Positions 1-12,480 of a DNA stretch of 64,000 bases are shown here, one piece after another (position 1 is the first letter of the stretch; each line of letters opens with the position of its first letter). Made by a program: the position numbers and the translations under genes. Location: assembly GCF_036323735.1 (NCBI RefSeq), contig NC_086034.1:36511939-36575938 (forward strand). Reading direction: 5' to 3'. The DNA comes from Rattus norvegicus (Eukaryota > Chordata > Mammalia > Rodentia > Muridae). The notes under the pieces were generated by a model. That model saw only the letters and a list, made by a program, of their open reading frames with translations. It did not search any database and was not told the origin of the DNA.

Positions 1-1810
1 GAATATCTTCTATTCTATTAGTCTAACTTTAAATTAAATTACTCTATTTGTGCAATAATAACAGTAGGTACGACCATATCCTTTGCAGGCCTGTACACAT
101 AAACCACAGCCTAGTGATTAATGTTATGATAATGGAGCTTCATATGTACTAATTAGTATTCTATAGTTATAATTGAGTGTGTATTTGCTTATTACTTATT
201 TGTGGGTATATTATCCTATATCGTTTATCATTGCTTTCCTATCTGTGACAGCTACACAGTATAACATTAGCAGCTATCCTTTTGGCTCCTTATTTACAAT
301 TTTATCCCTACTTGTCTTGAGAGCCAGCAGTTCCTAGAAAGGCTTTATTCAGCTTTAGAATAGATCTTCAGCATGGGGAATTAGCAATGCTTTCCTAATA
401 CCCAGGAGATGAATGGGGTTGTGTCTCCCGAGATCAGCTTTACTGGGTTTACCCTGATCTGTTTGAACGTTCTATTTCTATAATTAGGACTTAACTGGCA
501 TTCATAGCCAGATAATCTCAACTGGATAGTATTTCTAGGTATCTTTACTCCAGTTATGAAATGGACATATTTTGTGGGTTGGTCAAGGATCTGGGGTACA
601 TTTTTTATGCAACAAAATTCTGTTTATGAAAACTCATGATGATATTTACTGATGCAGACATTGACACAAGGCATAGTCAAGCTGGGAAGGTAAAACATTT
701 GCTATTTGACACAAGAAACATCGGCACAAATTAAAAACCAAAATATTGTACAAGATGAGCAGATAAATCAGAAGTAGAAGACCTGGAACAAAAATGATCT
801 AAGATGGTAGGGACTGGAGTTGGGCAAAAAGAGATTACATAAGGATTGAGTCATAAGGCCTAGGCAACACCTATATAACTGTCATAGGAAGACACACTCT
901 TCATTGGCTCACAAAGGTTATCAGTTCAAGTATCCATGGTCTTGTACTATTTCATCAGACAACTCCAGAAAAAGCAGCTTTTGAATGATCTTTATGTGCA
1001 CCTTCTCGTTTTGTCTCTTTCTGCTCTTCTGTGTTACGTATACATGAATCTGTGCCTGGTGTCCTCAGGTGGTTTGAGACCCTAGTTCTCTGCTGTTGAC
1101 TACAGAAGAGGATTGACAGCATGATGGATAATTTGAAAAATTTCTCCAAGGGGCTTACTTAGTTGATGTGCACTTGAGGCACAGGAATGAAGCTCAAGGT
1201 AGAATGACTATAGATACAGAGAAGCCATACTGAAAATTTAATATAAATGAGGCCACAATAGTGGAGTCCAAAAGATCCTGATAGACACAGATGAAAAACT
1301 GTGCCTCACAGTAATTCCACAGCTGGTGAATTCCCTTACAATTAAAACCTCTGCTATCTGCAACCTAAATTTGCAAAATTCAAAGGGGAAAAATGGTCTT
1401 AAAGACACAACAAATGCAAGAAGCAGAACGTATTGAAAGTAACAGGCATTTCATAAGAAAAATCTTTTCAAATAAAAAGATATACACCTAAAGTATTATA
1501 ATACAAGCCATAGATGACCCAAAACTATGACAGAACTATGAATTTATTAAATATAGAAATATAGTAAACAAGAAGTTCAATAAATGAAAGATAAAAGGGG
1601 AAGAAACGGGTACTCAATTGCATCTCAAAAGATAAGTAAAGAGCTATATATCAAAAGTAAATTAAATATAATTTTTCAGCTTGATGTGTAATAGCTGATT
1701 ACCTTTCAAAAAATACTTCTAAAACAACTGGTCAGAATATGACAATAACCATGTCCAAATTTGTTTCTCAGAGGTGCAGAATTTTCGGTCAGTTTCAAGG
1801 CCTGCCCTAG
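1..1810. other. Non-coding AT-rich DNA, nothing recognised
   Basis: I see no exon, RNA gene or confidently named repeat here. Short open frames are present but have no domain or codon pattern worth reporting. The part around 1250-1640 has an A-rich look that could be a very old retroelement fragment, but I cannot name one. Confidence 0.5.
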
Positions 1811-1823
1811 ACTTTAGGATTTT

Positions 1824-2611
1824 TTGTTTTTGTTTTTGCTTTTTCTCTCCTTTTTTTAATTGGATATTTTTTATTTATATTTCAATGTTATCCACTTTCA
1901 TGGTTTCATTCTAAAAACCACGTATCCCATCCCTCTCCCCCTTCTTCTGTGAGAGTGTTTCCCCCACCCATTCACGTACCCCTTCCAGGTATCCTGCCCT
2001 GACATTCTCCTACACTGGGGGATAGAGCTATGGCAAGACCAAGGGCTTTTCTTTCCATTGGTACCGAACAAAGCTACCTCTGCTGTGTATGCAGCTGAAG
2101 CCATACTCTTTAGGTAGTGATTTAGTCTGTGGGAGTTCTGGTTGGTTGGTAGTGTTGTTCTTATGGAGTTGCAAACCACTTCAGCTCCTTCAATCCTTTC
2201 TCTAACTCCTCAAAAGGGAACACTGCTCTCAGTTCAATGGTTGGCTGTGAGCATCTACCTCTGTATTTGTCATGCTCTGGTGGATCCTCTCAGGAGACAG
2301 CTATATCAGGCTCCTGTCAGCATTCACTTCTTGGCATCAGCAATACTGTCTGAGTTTGGTGGTTGTATGTATACGGGCTGGATCCCCAGCTAGGGCAGTC
2401 TCTGAATGGCCTTTCCTTCAGTCTCTGCTCCAAAATTTGTCTCTGTATTTCCTCCTATGAATATGTTTGCTCCCCTTTCTAATAATGACTGAAGTATCCA
2501 CACATTGGTCATCCTTCTTCTTGAGCTTTATGTAGTCTATGAATTGTATCTTGGGTAATTTAAGCTTTTGGGCTAATATCCACTTATCAGTGAGTACATC
2601 CCATGTGTTTA

Positions 2612-2649
<38 letters not shown>

Positions 2650-3753
2650 GTGTGTTTGAATTACCTCACACAGGATAATATTTTCTAGTTCTATCCATTT
2701 ACCTATGAATTTCATAAAATCATTGTTTTTGATAGCTGAGTAATACTCCATTGTGTAGGTGTACGGCAATTTCTGTATCCATTCCTCTATTGAGGGACAT
2801 CTGGGTTCTTTCCACCTTCCGGCTATTATAAGTAAGGGTACTATGAACATAGTGGGTTATGTGTCCTTGTTACACATTGGAGCATAGTTGCGTATATGCC
2901 TAGGAGTTGCTGGGTCCTCAGGTAGTACTATGTTCAATTTTCTGAGGAACCTCCAGACTGATTTCCAGAATGGTTGTACCAGCTTGCAATTCCACCAACA
3001 ATGGAGGAGGGTTCCTCTTTCTCTATATGCTCACCAGCATCTGTTGTCACCTGAGTTTTTTATCTTAACAATTCTGACTGGTGTGAGGTAGAATCTCAGA
3101 GTTGTTTTGATTTTCATTTCCCTGATGACTGTTGAATGTTTTTTTTTAGGTGATTCTTAGCCATTCAGTTTCCTTAGCTGAGAATTCTTTGTTTAACTCT
3201 GTACCTCCATTTTTAAAATAAGGTTATTTAATTCTCTAGAGTCTAACTTCTTGAGTTCTTTTTATATATTGGATATTATTCCTCTATTGGATGAGGATTG
3301 ATAAAGATCTATTGCCAATCTGTTGGTTGCCATTTTGTCCTATTGACACTGTGCTTTGCCTTACAGATGTTTTGCAATTTTAAGAAGTCCAGTTTGTCAA
3401 TTCTTGATCTTAGAGCATAAGCCATTGGTGTTCTTTTGGGAAATTTTCCTTGTGACCATATGTTTGAGGCTTTTCCCCAATGTCTCTTTAATTTGTTTGA
3501 GTGTAGCTTGTTTTATGTGGAGGTCTTTGATCCACTTGGACTTGTCCTTTGTACAAGTTAATAAGAATGGATTGATTTATATTATTCTACATGCTGACCT
3601 CCAATTGAACCAGCACCATTGGTCTAAAATGCTCTTTTTTTCCACTGGATGGTTTTAGCTCCTTTGTCAAAGATTGAGTGACCATAGGTGTATGGGTTCA
3701 TTTCTGATTCTTCATTTATACTTCATTGATGAACCTGCCTGTCCATGTACCAA
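1824..3753 (-). mobile_element. L1 3' UTR and ORF2 C-terminal part, minus strand (3' portion of an interrupted copy)
   Basis: The copy reads as L1 on the minus strand. A T-rich stretch at 1820-1857 is the complement of the poly(A) tail, followed by the typical L1 3' UTR. From about 2600 upward come the complements of the ORF2 C-terminus, with residues such as MEYYSAIKNNDFMKFIGKW on the minus strand near 2700-2770. A TG microsatellite sits at the ORF2/3' UTR boundary. The copy is broken at 3754-3768 by a younger L1 and resumes at 4939. It is 5'-truncated and cannot encode a working protein. A short candidate TSD, aggatttt, lies at 1816-1823 and 5778-5785. Confidence 0.88.
2614..2655. repeat. 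(TG)n microsatellite inside an L1
   Basis: A nearly pure TG run with one interruption near its end. It lies where intact L1s have only a short TG-rich stretch, so it looks like an in-place expansion. Confidence 0.95.
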
Positions 3754-3768
3754 TACCATACAGTTTTT

Positions 3769-4923
3769 TTTTCTCCATCTTTATTAACTTGGATATTTCT
3801 TATTTACATTTCAATTGTTGTTCTCTTTCCCATTTCTGGGCCAGCTTCCCCCTAACCCCTTCACCTCCCCTTCTATAACCTCCCTCCCCAACCTCCCCCC
3901 ATTACTGCCCTCCCACCAACAATCATGTTCACTGGGGGATTAGTCTTGGCAGGATCAAGGGCTTCACCTTCTACTGGTGCTCTTACTAGGCTATTCATTG
4001 CTACCTATGCAGTTGGAGCCCAGGGTCAATCCATGTATAGTCTTTGGGTAGTGGCTTAGTCCCTGGAAGCTCTGGTTGGTTGACACTGTTGTTCATATGG
4101 AGTCTCAAGGCCCTTCAAGCTCTTTCATTCCTTTCTCTGATTCCTTCAATGGGGGTCCCATTCTCAGTTCAGTGGTTTGCTGCTGGCATTCGCCTATGTA
4201 TTTGATGTATTTTGGCTGTGTCTCTCAGGAGAGATCTACATCTTGTTCCTGTCAGCCTGCACATCTTTGTTTCATCCATCTTATCTAGTTTGGTGGCTGT
4301 ATCTGTATGGACCACACATGGGGCAGGCACTGAATGGGTGTTCCTTCTGTCTCTGTTTTAATCTTTGCCTCCCTATTTCCTGCCAAGGGTATTCTTGTTC
4401 CCCTTTTAAAGAAGGAGTGAAGCATTCGCATTTTGGTCATCCTTCTTGATTTTCATGTGTTCTGTGCATCTAGGGTAATTCAAGCATTTGTGCTAATAGC
4501 CACTTATCAATGAGTGCATACCATGTGTGTTTTTCTGTCATTGGGTTACCTCACTCAGGATGATATTTTCCAGTTCCCTCCATTTGCCTATGAGTATCAT
4601 AAAGTCATTGTTTTTGATAGCCGAGTAGTATTCCATGCTGGCGAGGATGTGGAGAGAGAGGAACACTCCTCCATTGTTGGTGGGATTGCAGACTGGTACA
4701 ACCATTCTGGAAATCAGTCTGGAGGTTCCTCAGAAAATTGGACATTGAACTACCTGAGGACCCAGCTATACCTCTCTTGGGCATATACCCAAAAGATGCC
4801 CCAACATATAACAAAGACACATTCTCCACTATGTTCATAGCAGCCTTATTTATAATAGCTGGAAGCTGGAAAGAACCCAGATGCTCTTCAACAGAGGAAT
4901 GGATACAGAAAATGTGGTACATC
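3769..4923 (-). mobile_element. Inverted L1 (element 1), nested in an older L1
   Basis: A rat-type L1 3' UTR and ORF2 end read on the minus strand from the T-rich tail at 3769 to about 4636. The sequence then switches abruptly to ORF2 on the plus strand from 4637 to 4923, a 5' inversion of the twin-priming kind. The insertion is bounded by a perfect 15-bp TSD, taccatacagttttt, at 3754-3768 and 4924-4938, and removing it restores a continuous older L1. The inversion join (ttccat|gctggc near 4636/4637) is the same as the one in the L1 at 40040-41251. It is non-coding in effect: the ORF2 pieces are short and oppose each other. Confidence 0.92.
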
Positions 4924-4938
4924 TACCATACAGTTTTT

Positions 4939-5777
4939 AATCACTATTGCTCTGTAGTACAGCTCAAGGGCAGGGAATGGTGAATCCCTTGGAAGTTCTT
5001 TTATTGTTGAGGATAGTTTTTGCTATTTGAATTTTTTGTTATTGAAATGAATTTGCAAATTGCTCTTTCTTACTCTATGAAAAATTGAGTTGCAATTTTT
5101 ATGGGAATTGCATTCAATCTACAGACTTCTTTTGACAATATAGCTATTTTTACAATATTAATCCTGCCCATCCATGAGCATGGGAGATCTTTCCATCTTC
5201 TGAGGTCCTCTTCAATTTCTTTCTTCAGAGACTTGAAGTTCTTATCATACAGATGTTTTGCTTGCTTGGTTAGAGTCACACCATGGTATTTTATATTATT
5301 TGTAACTATTGTGAAGGGTGTCATTTCCCTAATTTCTTTCTCAACCTTTTTTCCTTTGAGTAGATGAAGCTTACTGATTTGTTTGAGTTAATTTTATACC
5401 CAGCCACTTTGTTGACGTTGTGTAACTTTTGGGATCACTTAAGGAGACTATCATATCATTGCAAATAGTGATATTTTGACTTATTGCTTTCCAAATTGTA
5501 TCACTTTCACCTCTTTTTGTTTTCTGATTGCTCTGGCTAGGACTTTGAATACATATTGAATAGGTAGGGAGAAAGTAGTTATTCTTGTCTAGTCCCTGAT
5601 TTTAATGGCATTGCTTTGAGTTTCTCTCCATTTAGGGTGATGTTGGCTATTGGTTTGCTGTATATTGCTTTTAACATGTTTAGGTATGGGCCTTTCATTC
5701 CTGATCTTTCCAGGACTTTTAACATAAAAAGATGTTGTGTTTTGTCACATGCTTTCTCAGCATCTAATAAGATGTTC
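4939..5777 (-). mobile_element. L1 ORF2 reverse-transcriptase region, minus strand (5' portion of the interrupted copy)
   Basis: This continues the L1 at 1824-3753 after the nested insertion. It covers the ORF2 reverse-transcriptase part. The complement of the catalytic FADD motif is found at about 5455-5470, but one base is missing from it, so the frame is broken at the active site. Homology ends near 5777, next to the candidate 8-bp TSD aggatttt at 5778-5785. It is a 5'-truncated dead copy. Confidence 0.85.
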
Positions 5778-5939
5778 AGGATTTTAAAGCTTTTTCTTCC
5801 TGATTATTTTGGAATTCAAGACTTATAAGAATATAGTTTTGTTAATGCTGTTTTTCAGTTCTTCATATACTCGAGATACTCTGTCAGACAGAAAGAAATT
5901 TAGCCATGTTGAGGAAGCCCCTTTTGCTGTCTCGACCTT

Positions 5940-6081
5940 TTCAGGATCATTTATTGTTTATCAAAGCCTGTGTTCTAGGAAGAGTATTCAGAAAGTCCTT
6001 TACCTTGACAATGAGGTCAAGCACATTCCCTACATTTTCTTCATGTTAACAGATAATCTTGTAGTTTTCGACTCATTTGGA

Positions 6082-6123
<42 letters not shown>

Positions 6124-6800
6124 TGTATGTGTGTGTATGTGTGTATTGTGTATGTGTGCATGTGTGTATGTGTGTTGTGTGTATGTGGTTTGTGTGTGTG
6201 TGTGTGTGTGTGTGGTGTATGTGTGGTGTGGAGTGTGTGTGTGCGTGTGGTGTGTTTATGTGGTGTGTGTGCGTGTGAGTGTGACGTGTTTACAGTGATA
6301 GTTGTTGACCTTATTTTCATTCTTCCATATGTTCTTCCATATGTAGCTATCCAGTTTGACCAGCATTTTCATGGAAAAAAATCATATCTTATTTCCCAGT
6401 GTGTATTTTTGTTTCTTTGTTAAAAAGCAGGTGCCATGGACCTCTAGACTTAGACCCAGCTTTCAACTTTATTTGATTGATCAATATGTCTGTTTTTATG
6501 CTGCTGTACTGCTCTTGTTATTACTACAGCTCAACTGTATTCTTAAAATCAGGAATGCGGATATCTACAGCAGGTATTTTTTTTTATGTTTACTAGTTAG
6601 GATTATTTTATGTGTTCTGGTTTCTTTTTGGTTCCATATAAATTTTCTTATCAGTTTGCAATGAATAGTTTTAGAATTTCGATGAAGATTCTACTGCTAC
6701 TTTATATTGCTTTTGATAGGATTATTAATTTTGCAATATTAGTCCTACTAATCCATGAGTATGGCTGGAGGTATTCTGGTCCTCTGAGACATTCTACAGT
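5940..6800 (-). mobile_element. Older L1 ORF2 fragment, minus strand, split by a TG repeat
   Basis: Both sides of the TG-rich block match the same part of L1 ORF2 on the minus strand, in order: the region around 5985-6060 precedes, and 6320-6800 follows, the place where intact L1s encode a short Phe/Val/Gln stretch. It is clearly more diverged than the copy next to it and overlaps the same ORF2 segment, so it is a separate insertion. The left boundary is uncertain by about 50 bases. Confidence 0.7.
6085..6286. repeat. Long imperfect (TG)n microsatellite
   Basis: About 200 bases of TG with scattered TA, GG and C changes. It gives rise to low-complexity open frames rich in Val/Cys or His/Thr in several frames, which are not genes. 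It interrupts an old L1. Confidence 0.95.
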
Positions 6801-8264
6801 TTAATTTTCAATTATGAAATACACTTAGTGTTACATAGGACTATGGATTTTCCTTTATTAGAAAATAAGGAAGTGTTATGCTTTCAAACTGGATCAGATG
6901 AGATATGGGAATAAATTGTGGGTTGAGATATGATTGGAGCGCATCAATATATCTCTCAGATCTGATATATCAAAGGCCTCTAAAGAAAACAGATGGACTG
7001 GGAGAAAATGTTTGAAAAAAGCAGTGATCACACTTTCAAAATATTTAGTCACCAGCATTTTTAAAATAGCAAAGACAAAAGTGCATCTATTTCAGGAAGA
7101 GCTAGATGAGTCAACTCTCTTTTTTTTTTCCTGCCAGAAACTTCCTAGAAAGTTGTCAGAGAAATCCTACACAAGAGCTGCCAACCATTTAGAAAAAAAC
7201 AGGAAAGACTACAGTGGTTTAATATGAAAGTCCCTTTGATTGCACAGAATTGAAACCAAATCATTACATTCATTCTGTGCTAAATTTCATGTTAAAAATA
7301 CACTAATTTTATTCCTGATTGCTCATATATAAAATGTGTTGTCTTTTCATACAACTTGCAAGTTCAGATGGTTCCCTTCAATCTGAATAACAAGCATCAA
7401 TCACTAGCGAAAGTGATAGAAGGGCAAGTGTTTGTGATAATGTAACTAATGTTTTCTTTCCCAAACCTAACCTGAACACTGGAAAAATGGAGAACAACAC
7501 ATTTTTACTCTTGAAATATTTTGAGGAATCACTTTTAACATGTTTACAATAAAAACAATTCTATTGAATTGTGAGCAGAATACCTTTGTGGACTATTTAT
7601 TTTAGGTTGTAATTAGGCGAATTTGTGATTACCAAAAAGTGTTTGTCATACTTGTTTTGATGGTGAGACAGTCACAGATCAGGTTTATTAGAAGAGCAGA
7701 AGATATTTTCCAATGAAAATAACTTTGGAGAATCCTAAAGATAATACTCCAAAGTAAGTACATTTAGATATCCTTAAATGCATACTGATAAAGTGCCCCT
7801 CTTCAGATTTAAGTCAGACATCAGTGCCCACTAACCACCTTGGTTTTTAACATTTTACCATATCACAGCATGGACATATTCCATATGAGTTTTCATAACA
7901 AGATCACTCGCTAAATTAAAATGCACACTGAAAATCAAAACGTCATTTTCTTTTAGATTTCTTGAAAAACATGAACTTTTAAAACTTTATGAAAAAGAAT
8001 GCATTAAAATCCTTATGTTATTTTTCTATCTTTCTACTTAGTATGAGAAAATTGGCAATTTCCCCTGTCCTGGTTCTAACTTTTATTATATTATAAGCTA
8101 AGATTTTTAGGCTCATTTTATTAATATACATTTACCATAAACTTGGAATTTTTATTTCAGTAGTTATGGTTTTGAAATTGTGCTTTTACAATTATGTGAT
8201 ACTTTAGGGGCCATTTTATATTTTAGATGTTCTATCGTTTGGCTTTATCTCTGTTACATTATTT
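6801..8264. other. Non-coding AT-rich DNA, nothing recognised
   Basis: No named repeat or exon. A 97-residue open frame starting at 6934 on the plus strand has no recognisable domain and ordinary AT-rich composition, so I do not call it a gene. Confidence 0.45.
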
Positions 8265-9170
8265 TTATTTGAAATAATTATAGCAGTTTTAAGTTTACAA
8301 CAAAAATGAAATGAAGGCATAAAGTTAGCTCAAATGCCCTCTTCTCTCAAACAGGCACACCCTGTGTCCTACGATGATCACTCAATACAATTGTGGTACA
8401 TTTACTTCAAATACTGATTCTAGGGTCACTATCACAATTCAGCCAAAGATCACATGAGGATTTCCTGCCGCTGCTGCATGCTGTATGGTTTTAGATAAAC
8501 ATGCTCCCACCATTGCAGTACTATTTCTATTTTACAGTTTTATTTTACTTTCTTCATGTTTTGAAGTATGAGGGATTGGATATAGGCCCTCGTAAAGGCT
8601 AAGCATGTATTCAAGCACAGATATACCTCCAGGATTTTTCTTACTTAAGAAAAGAACTCAGCCGAATGCTGCCCAGATCAGACTTGAACTCAGATCCCAG
8701 GTGTCACCTAATTTTGATCTTCAGTTCTCCTGTGTTAGCGTCAGCATGCAGGGGGTAAAGGTCTATTCCATAAGATCCAGCCATGGAGAAGACAATTTCA
8801 AATGTACTAGACACGACTCATTCAGCTCCTCACTGAATTCTTGATATTTACTACATTTTTTGCCCTGTTTTCATAATTTTTCTTAAAAGTCATGCCATTG
8901 TAATCATACATACATAGCCTTTGAAAGGTTTTCTGTCACATTAGATTATATTTAAGATTCATCCACATATTTTTCAATCTTGATATTTCATATTATTTTA
9001 TCACTGAGAAATTTCACATTAACTGAATTGTCCATACCCTACTCATCTCCTGAGTAAATACCATATAATTTCAATATAATTTATGAAAATTACGAATAAA
9101 ATTTCTATATATCGGTTGCTTTTGGTGTGGATATAAATTTTCGGCTCTTGCACTAATTACATTCACATCC
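8265..9170 (-). mobile_element. Ancient L1M 3' UTR and ORF2 end, minus strand
   Basis: The order of weak matches follows the 3' end of mammal-wide L1M elements read on the minus strand: the 3' UTR segment at 8280-8540, then the ORF2 C-terminal segment at 8885-9160. Divergence is high. A B4-like SINE separates the two parts. The same L1M appears to continue at 9893-10114 beyond later insertions. Confidence 0.65.
8560..8755 (-). mobile_element. B4 SINE (ID plus B1 fusion type), minus strand
   Basis: An ID-like part (complement around 8570-8630) is followed by a B1-like part (about 8650-8750, with the complement of the B1 core near 8675-8700). This order is that of B4 elements. It is inserted into the ancient L1M and is strongly diverged. 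Confidence 0.6.
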
Positions 9171-9480
9171 CTGTGTCCAAAATACTTGACAGAAACAATT
9201 AAAGAAAAATAGTTTTATTTTGTCTCAGGGTTTCAGAGGATTTTGTTCTATCATGAAGCAATTAGTTCTGCTCTTGATGGCTAGAATGTTAGGGAGATAT
9301 TATTCACATCATCAACAGTGCCTTTTACTAAAGGCTTTACAACCAACAGAAATAGCCTAGGCAGCTTGGTAATAAGTAATGAGTCTATGCAGAAAATTTT
9401 ATACTCAAATCACAACTATTTTATTTAAATACAAATGAGCATAATCTCTATGTTATTTATTAAATATATGACTAACTTTG
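9171..9480 (-). mobile_element. LTR relic, MaLR type, minus strand
   Basis: The beginning resembles the complement of the 3' end of MaLR LTRs (a polyadenylation-signal region followed by a short U5-like end), then loses similarity. No internal region or paired LTR is seen. The right half is uncertain. Confidence 0.42.
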
Positions 9481-9485
9481 TATAC

Positions 9486-9742
9486 TGGCTGATTTTCTGT
9501 GTCAACTTGACACAAGCTGGAGTTATCACAGAGAAAGGAGCCTCAGCTGAGGAAATGCCTCCATGAGACCTAGCGGTAAGGCATTTTCTCTATTAGTGAT
9601 CAAGCCGGAGGACCCAGCCCATTGTGGGTGGTGCCATCCCTGGGCTAGTAGTCCTAGGTTCTATAAGAAAGCAAGCTGAGCAAGCCAGGGCAAGCAAGCC
9701 AGTAACATCCCTCCATGGCCTCAGCATCAGCTTCTGCTTCCT
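9486..9742 (+). mobile_element. Rodent interspersed repeat, 'tcaacttgacac' family
   Basis: A common rodent repeat recognised by its start (tgtcaacttgacacaagc at 9500-9517) and its body to about 9740. I cannot decide between a MaLR/ERVL LTR and a non-autonomous DNA transposon. Relatives lie at 25195-25590, 28281-28585 (minus) and, as a fragment, 29488-29620. This copy seems cut short by the B1 that follows. Confidence 0.65.
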
Positions 9743-9890
9743 GACCTGCACAGTCTAAGCTCTTGGGAAGTGGAGGCAGAAGGACCAAACGTTTGAGGTC
9801 GGTGTATTTCCTGGTAAATCCAAGCCACGCCTCGGTTGTACAGTGAAGCTGCCTCATCAGTACAAACAATAGAACCAAAACTATTAATTT
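9743..9890 (+). mobile_element. Degenerate B1 SINE
   Basis: Matches the B1 order at low identity: a ggaggcaga-type segment near 9765, a ttgaggtc segment near 9794, a weak match to the downstream B1 core near 9834-9862, and an A-rich end with aaac motifs near 9866-9888. It lies between the preceding rodent repeat and the older L1M. Confidence 0.5.
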
Positions 9891-9892
9891 TG

Positions 9893-10114
9893 TAAGGAAT
9901 TTCCAGACGCTCTTCTAAAGTGCCTTGCCTTTGTGCTTCTACCAGCCATGGGTGAGAGTTCCTGTTGTTGACATCTTTTCCTGTTTTTGGCTTTTCAGTG
10001 TTTTGAGTTTCACTGTTCCAATAGATGAATAAATATATCATACTGCTGTTTAGTTTATATCTCTCTAATGACATATGATGTGGACTATCTTAAGTGCATG
10101 CTAATAACAATATT
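9893..10114 (-). mobile_element. Ancient L1M ORF2 fragment, continuation, minus strand
   Basis: Resembles the L1M ORF2 segment just upstream of the one at 8885-9160, in the same orientation, including a conserved stretch around gagagttcctgttg (9952-9965) and ctaatgacatatgatg (10065-10080). The insertions between 9171 and 9890 therefore split one older element. Confidence 0.6.
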
Positions 10115-10440
10115 TGTGATCCCCTGTAAAATCTTCTCCACAAAATGAGATCCTAAGCTTGAAGGTAACAGGATTCTGGAGTGTGACCTTTGATAAATGG
10201 TTAGGTAACTATAACATTGTCACCATGACACAGTAGCAGAGAGGTCACTAGCTTTTTTAACCTTGCTAGATAACACCCAAAATTACAGCTATGCATCAAG
10301 AGTTGGGCCGCAACCATACAAAAATCAGTGGGCTACTTTGAACTTTGACTCTCAGCCTCTAAAACTGTAAGCAATAAATTCCTATTGTTTATATACCTTC
10401 GTCTCTAGAATTTTATTACAGCAGACAAAACAGAAAGACA
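10115..10440 (+). mobile_element. MLT1-like MaLR solo LTR
   Basis: An LTR of the mammalian MaLR group. It begins with TG at 10115, shows an agtgtgaccttt segment (10177-10188), and ends with the group's typical polyadenylation region (gcaataaattcctattg, 10370-10386) and terminal ACA at 10440. No internal sequence or partner LTR is present, so it is a solo LTR. Confidence 0.7.
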
Positions 10441-10850
10441 CTGAGCTCTTTATTTGTTTTCTCTTTGACTGAGAGTACTTATGCCTTTTCATGAAACTGA
10501 CTTATGACCTCAATATAATCATATGGACAAAACAGAGAGGAAGGAACCTATATGATTTCCTTTTGTTCCCTTAAATAACATTTTCCTTTGTAATCAGGCA
10601 TTCTATGTTATGATATGAAAATTTTTGTCATATAAAATGATTAAATATTATCTATCTATCTATTATTAACACTTAACCTATTCACCATTGAAGAATGACA
10701 AACAAGTAGGGAAGATTGTAGTTGGATATCCACAGGAGAAACATATATATATATATATATATTTAAATTCAAGTCCAAATACAGTATTACAAACATTTTG
10801 CCTGATTATAATAATTTAATAATTGCAGAAAAGATTTAAGGCTGTGTAGA
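10441..10850. other. Unique non-coding DNA with short simple repeats
   Basis: No named element. It contains a brief TATC stretch near 10650-10665 and a TA run at 10744-10762. Confidence 0.5.
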
Positions 10851-11056
10851 AGCTTTGAAAGGGGGTGGCAAGGAGATGTCATAGAGGACAATGCTGTTTG
10901 GCACCCAGTGTTGAGGACCAGAGTTCAGTCTCCAGATCACTCATAATGTAAGGGAGAGTGATTTCCCCAGTTTTTTTTTTTTTTTTTTTTTTTTGTTACA
11001 TCAACTCCACGGCATGGATACCCATGCATACACAGAAAATAAATAAAAAGAAAAGT
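10851..11056 (+). mobile_element. B3-type SINE with internal poly(T)
   Basis: Resembles B3: a tRNA-like first half, the segment around ttggcacccagtgtt (10899-10913), and an A-rich end with aaataaataaaa (11037-11048). A run of about 25 T residues (10971-10995) interrupts it and may be the tail complement of a tiny secondary insertion or a replication-slippage product. Confidence 0.62.
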
Positions 11057-12480
11057 TGTTTTATTAAGACATTATGAAAAAGCATTACTATTAAGCTTAT
11101 TTTTAAATGAAAGCTAACTCTAAGAGTGAACAGGCATCCTTGACAGAGAATGAAGGTATTTGAACAAAGGAACCAAGCCCCTAGTCTTCACAGTCAGTTT
11201 TCAGAAGATGATAAGTTGTATCCTTTTTAAAAACATAAATATCACCTGGATTTCCCAGCAAGCACCTGTCCTTATAATAGTCACTCACTAGCAGGTTAAT
11301 CTCAGTAATACATGCTTTACTTTACCTACACTACAGCAGCAGCTATGTATCTCTAACTACAATGTATGAACTTAAGCCCACTGATCAATTACAGCTTTCA
11401 CAACAAAGCTAAAACACTCACTAAGTTTTCTTATAGTAAGATTCTCTGATGTTTGGACAACAGAGATCTCAAATATGATATGCTCCTAGGTCCAGTGAAA
11501 GATCACACTTCTAAAAGTTTATTTCAGCATTAATTTTTGCTTAATGTTTCTTTTTTTAGGAAAAAGTTTACGTGATAGATAATATAAATCTAGAACTGGG
11601 AAAAGTTAAGGTAAATGAGCATGAAACTGTCAAAGAATAAAAAACTGAAAAACCAAGTTACAATTCAGTGGTCTGAAGATCTGGATATTGGTAATTTACT
11701 CAGTTTAATTACGTGTGTTTCCTTAACAACTAAAAAGGTGATGAATTTATTATCAGATAATTAAAGTCAGAAGGAACAGGTTGGCCTCATTTTTAGATCT
11801 TTTCATATTTTTATTTTAGAGTCAACACCTAAAATGTATACCATCATCCTCTTGGATGATTGAGTAAATATTGTTTGTGTCCTTATACTTTAGTACATAT
11901 GACAAGTCCTCAGGACTATACACATTTCTAGGATTTGAAGTTCAGGGAGAAAATAATCTCTTCTCTCAAAGTGGCTTAGGTCCATTTTACCCTGGACCAA
12001 AAACCTTGTCCACTGACGTTTTATCAATTTAAGAACTTTACTAATGGTTTGCAGATTTGTGCGGGTTACTTCGCAATTTTGCCCTGTGAATTGTACTTCT
12101 GACTCTATATGTATCTGAGTCCTTCTCTGTTTGAAGATAAATGAAAACTTACCAGGCCATATGACATAAAGCATTTGAAGACATGCACAGGATATTTGAG
12201 ACTCAGATTAGACACCACAACCATTGTCAGAGTCTTCTTCCCATGGCCAGAGTTTCAAATTGAATTGTAAGTACCTATCTCTTGGTTAACAATTATATAT
12301 GGGACAAAAAGTAAAAAAAAAATGGAATTTATTTTGTGGTAGTTATGTATATAGGGTATTATGATTATCCTTAAGTTTTGTTAATATACCCACAGAGACT
12401 ACATTGAATAAAACTATTTTTTCATTTGCAAGTACATATCAGTTAGAGATATCTTCTTGGTTATGGATGAGAGCTCAGGT
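11057..12480. other. Non-coding DNA, nothing recognised
   Basis: About 1.4 kb without a nameable repeat. A 94-residue minus-strand open frame at 11890-12174 has no recognisable family. It could be conserved non-coding sequence, which only an alignment can show. Confidence 0.45.

Noticed and set aside
1898..2460. Apparent overlapping small proteins in L1 3' UTR regions
   Set aside because: L1 3' UTRs are non-coding. The same kind of frames recur in every copy in the window.
5809..6423. 204-residue open frame on the plus strand
   Set aside because: It crosses antisense L1 and a TG microsatellite. The Cys/Val run is just the repeat translated.
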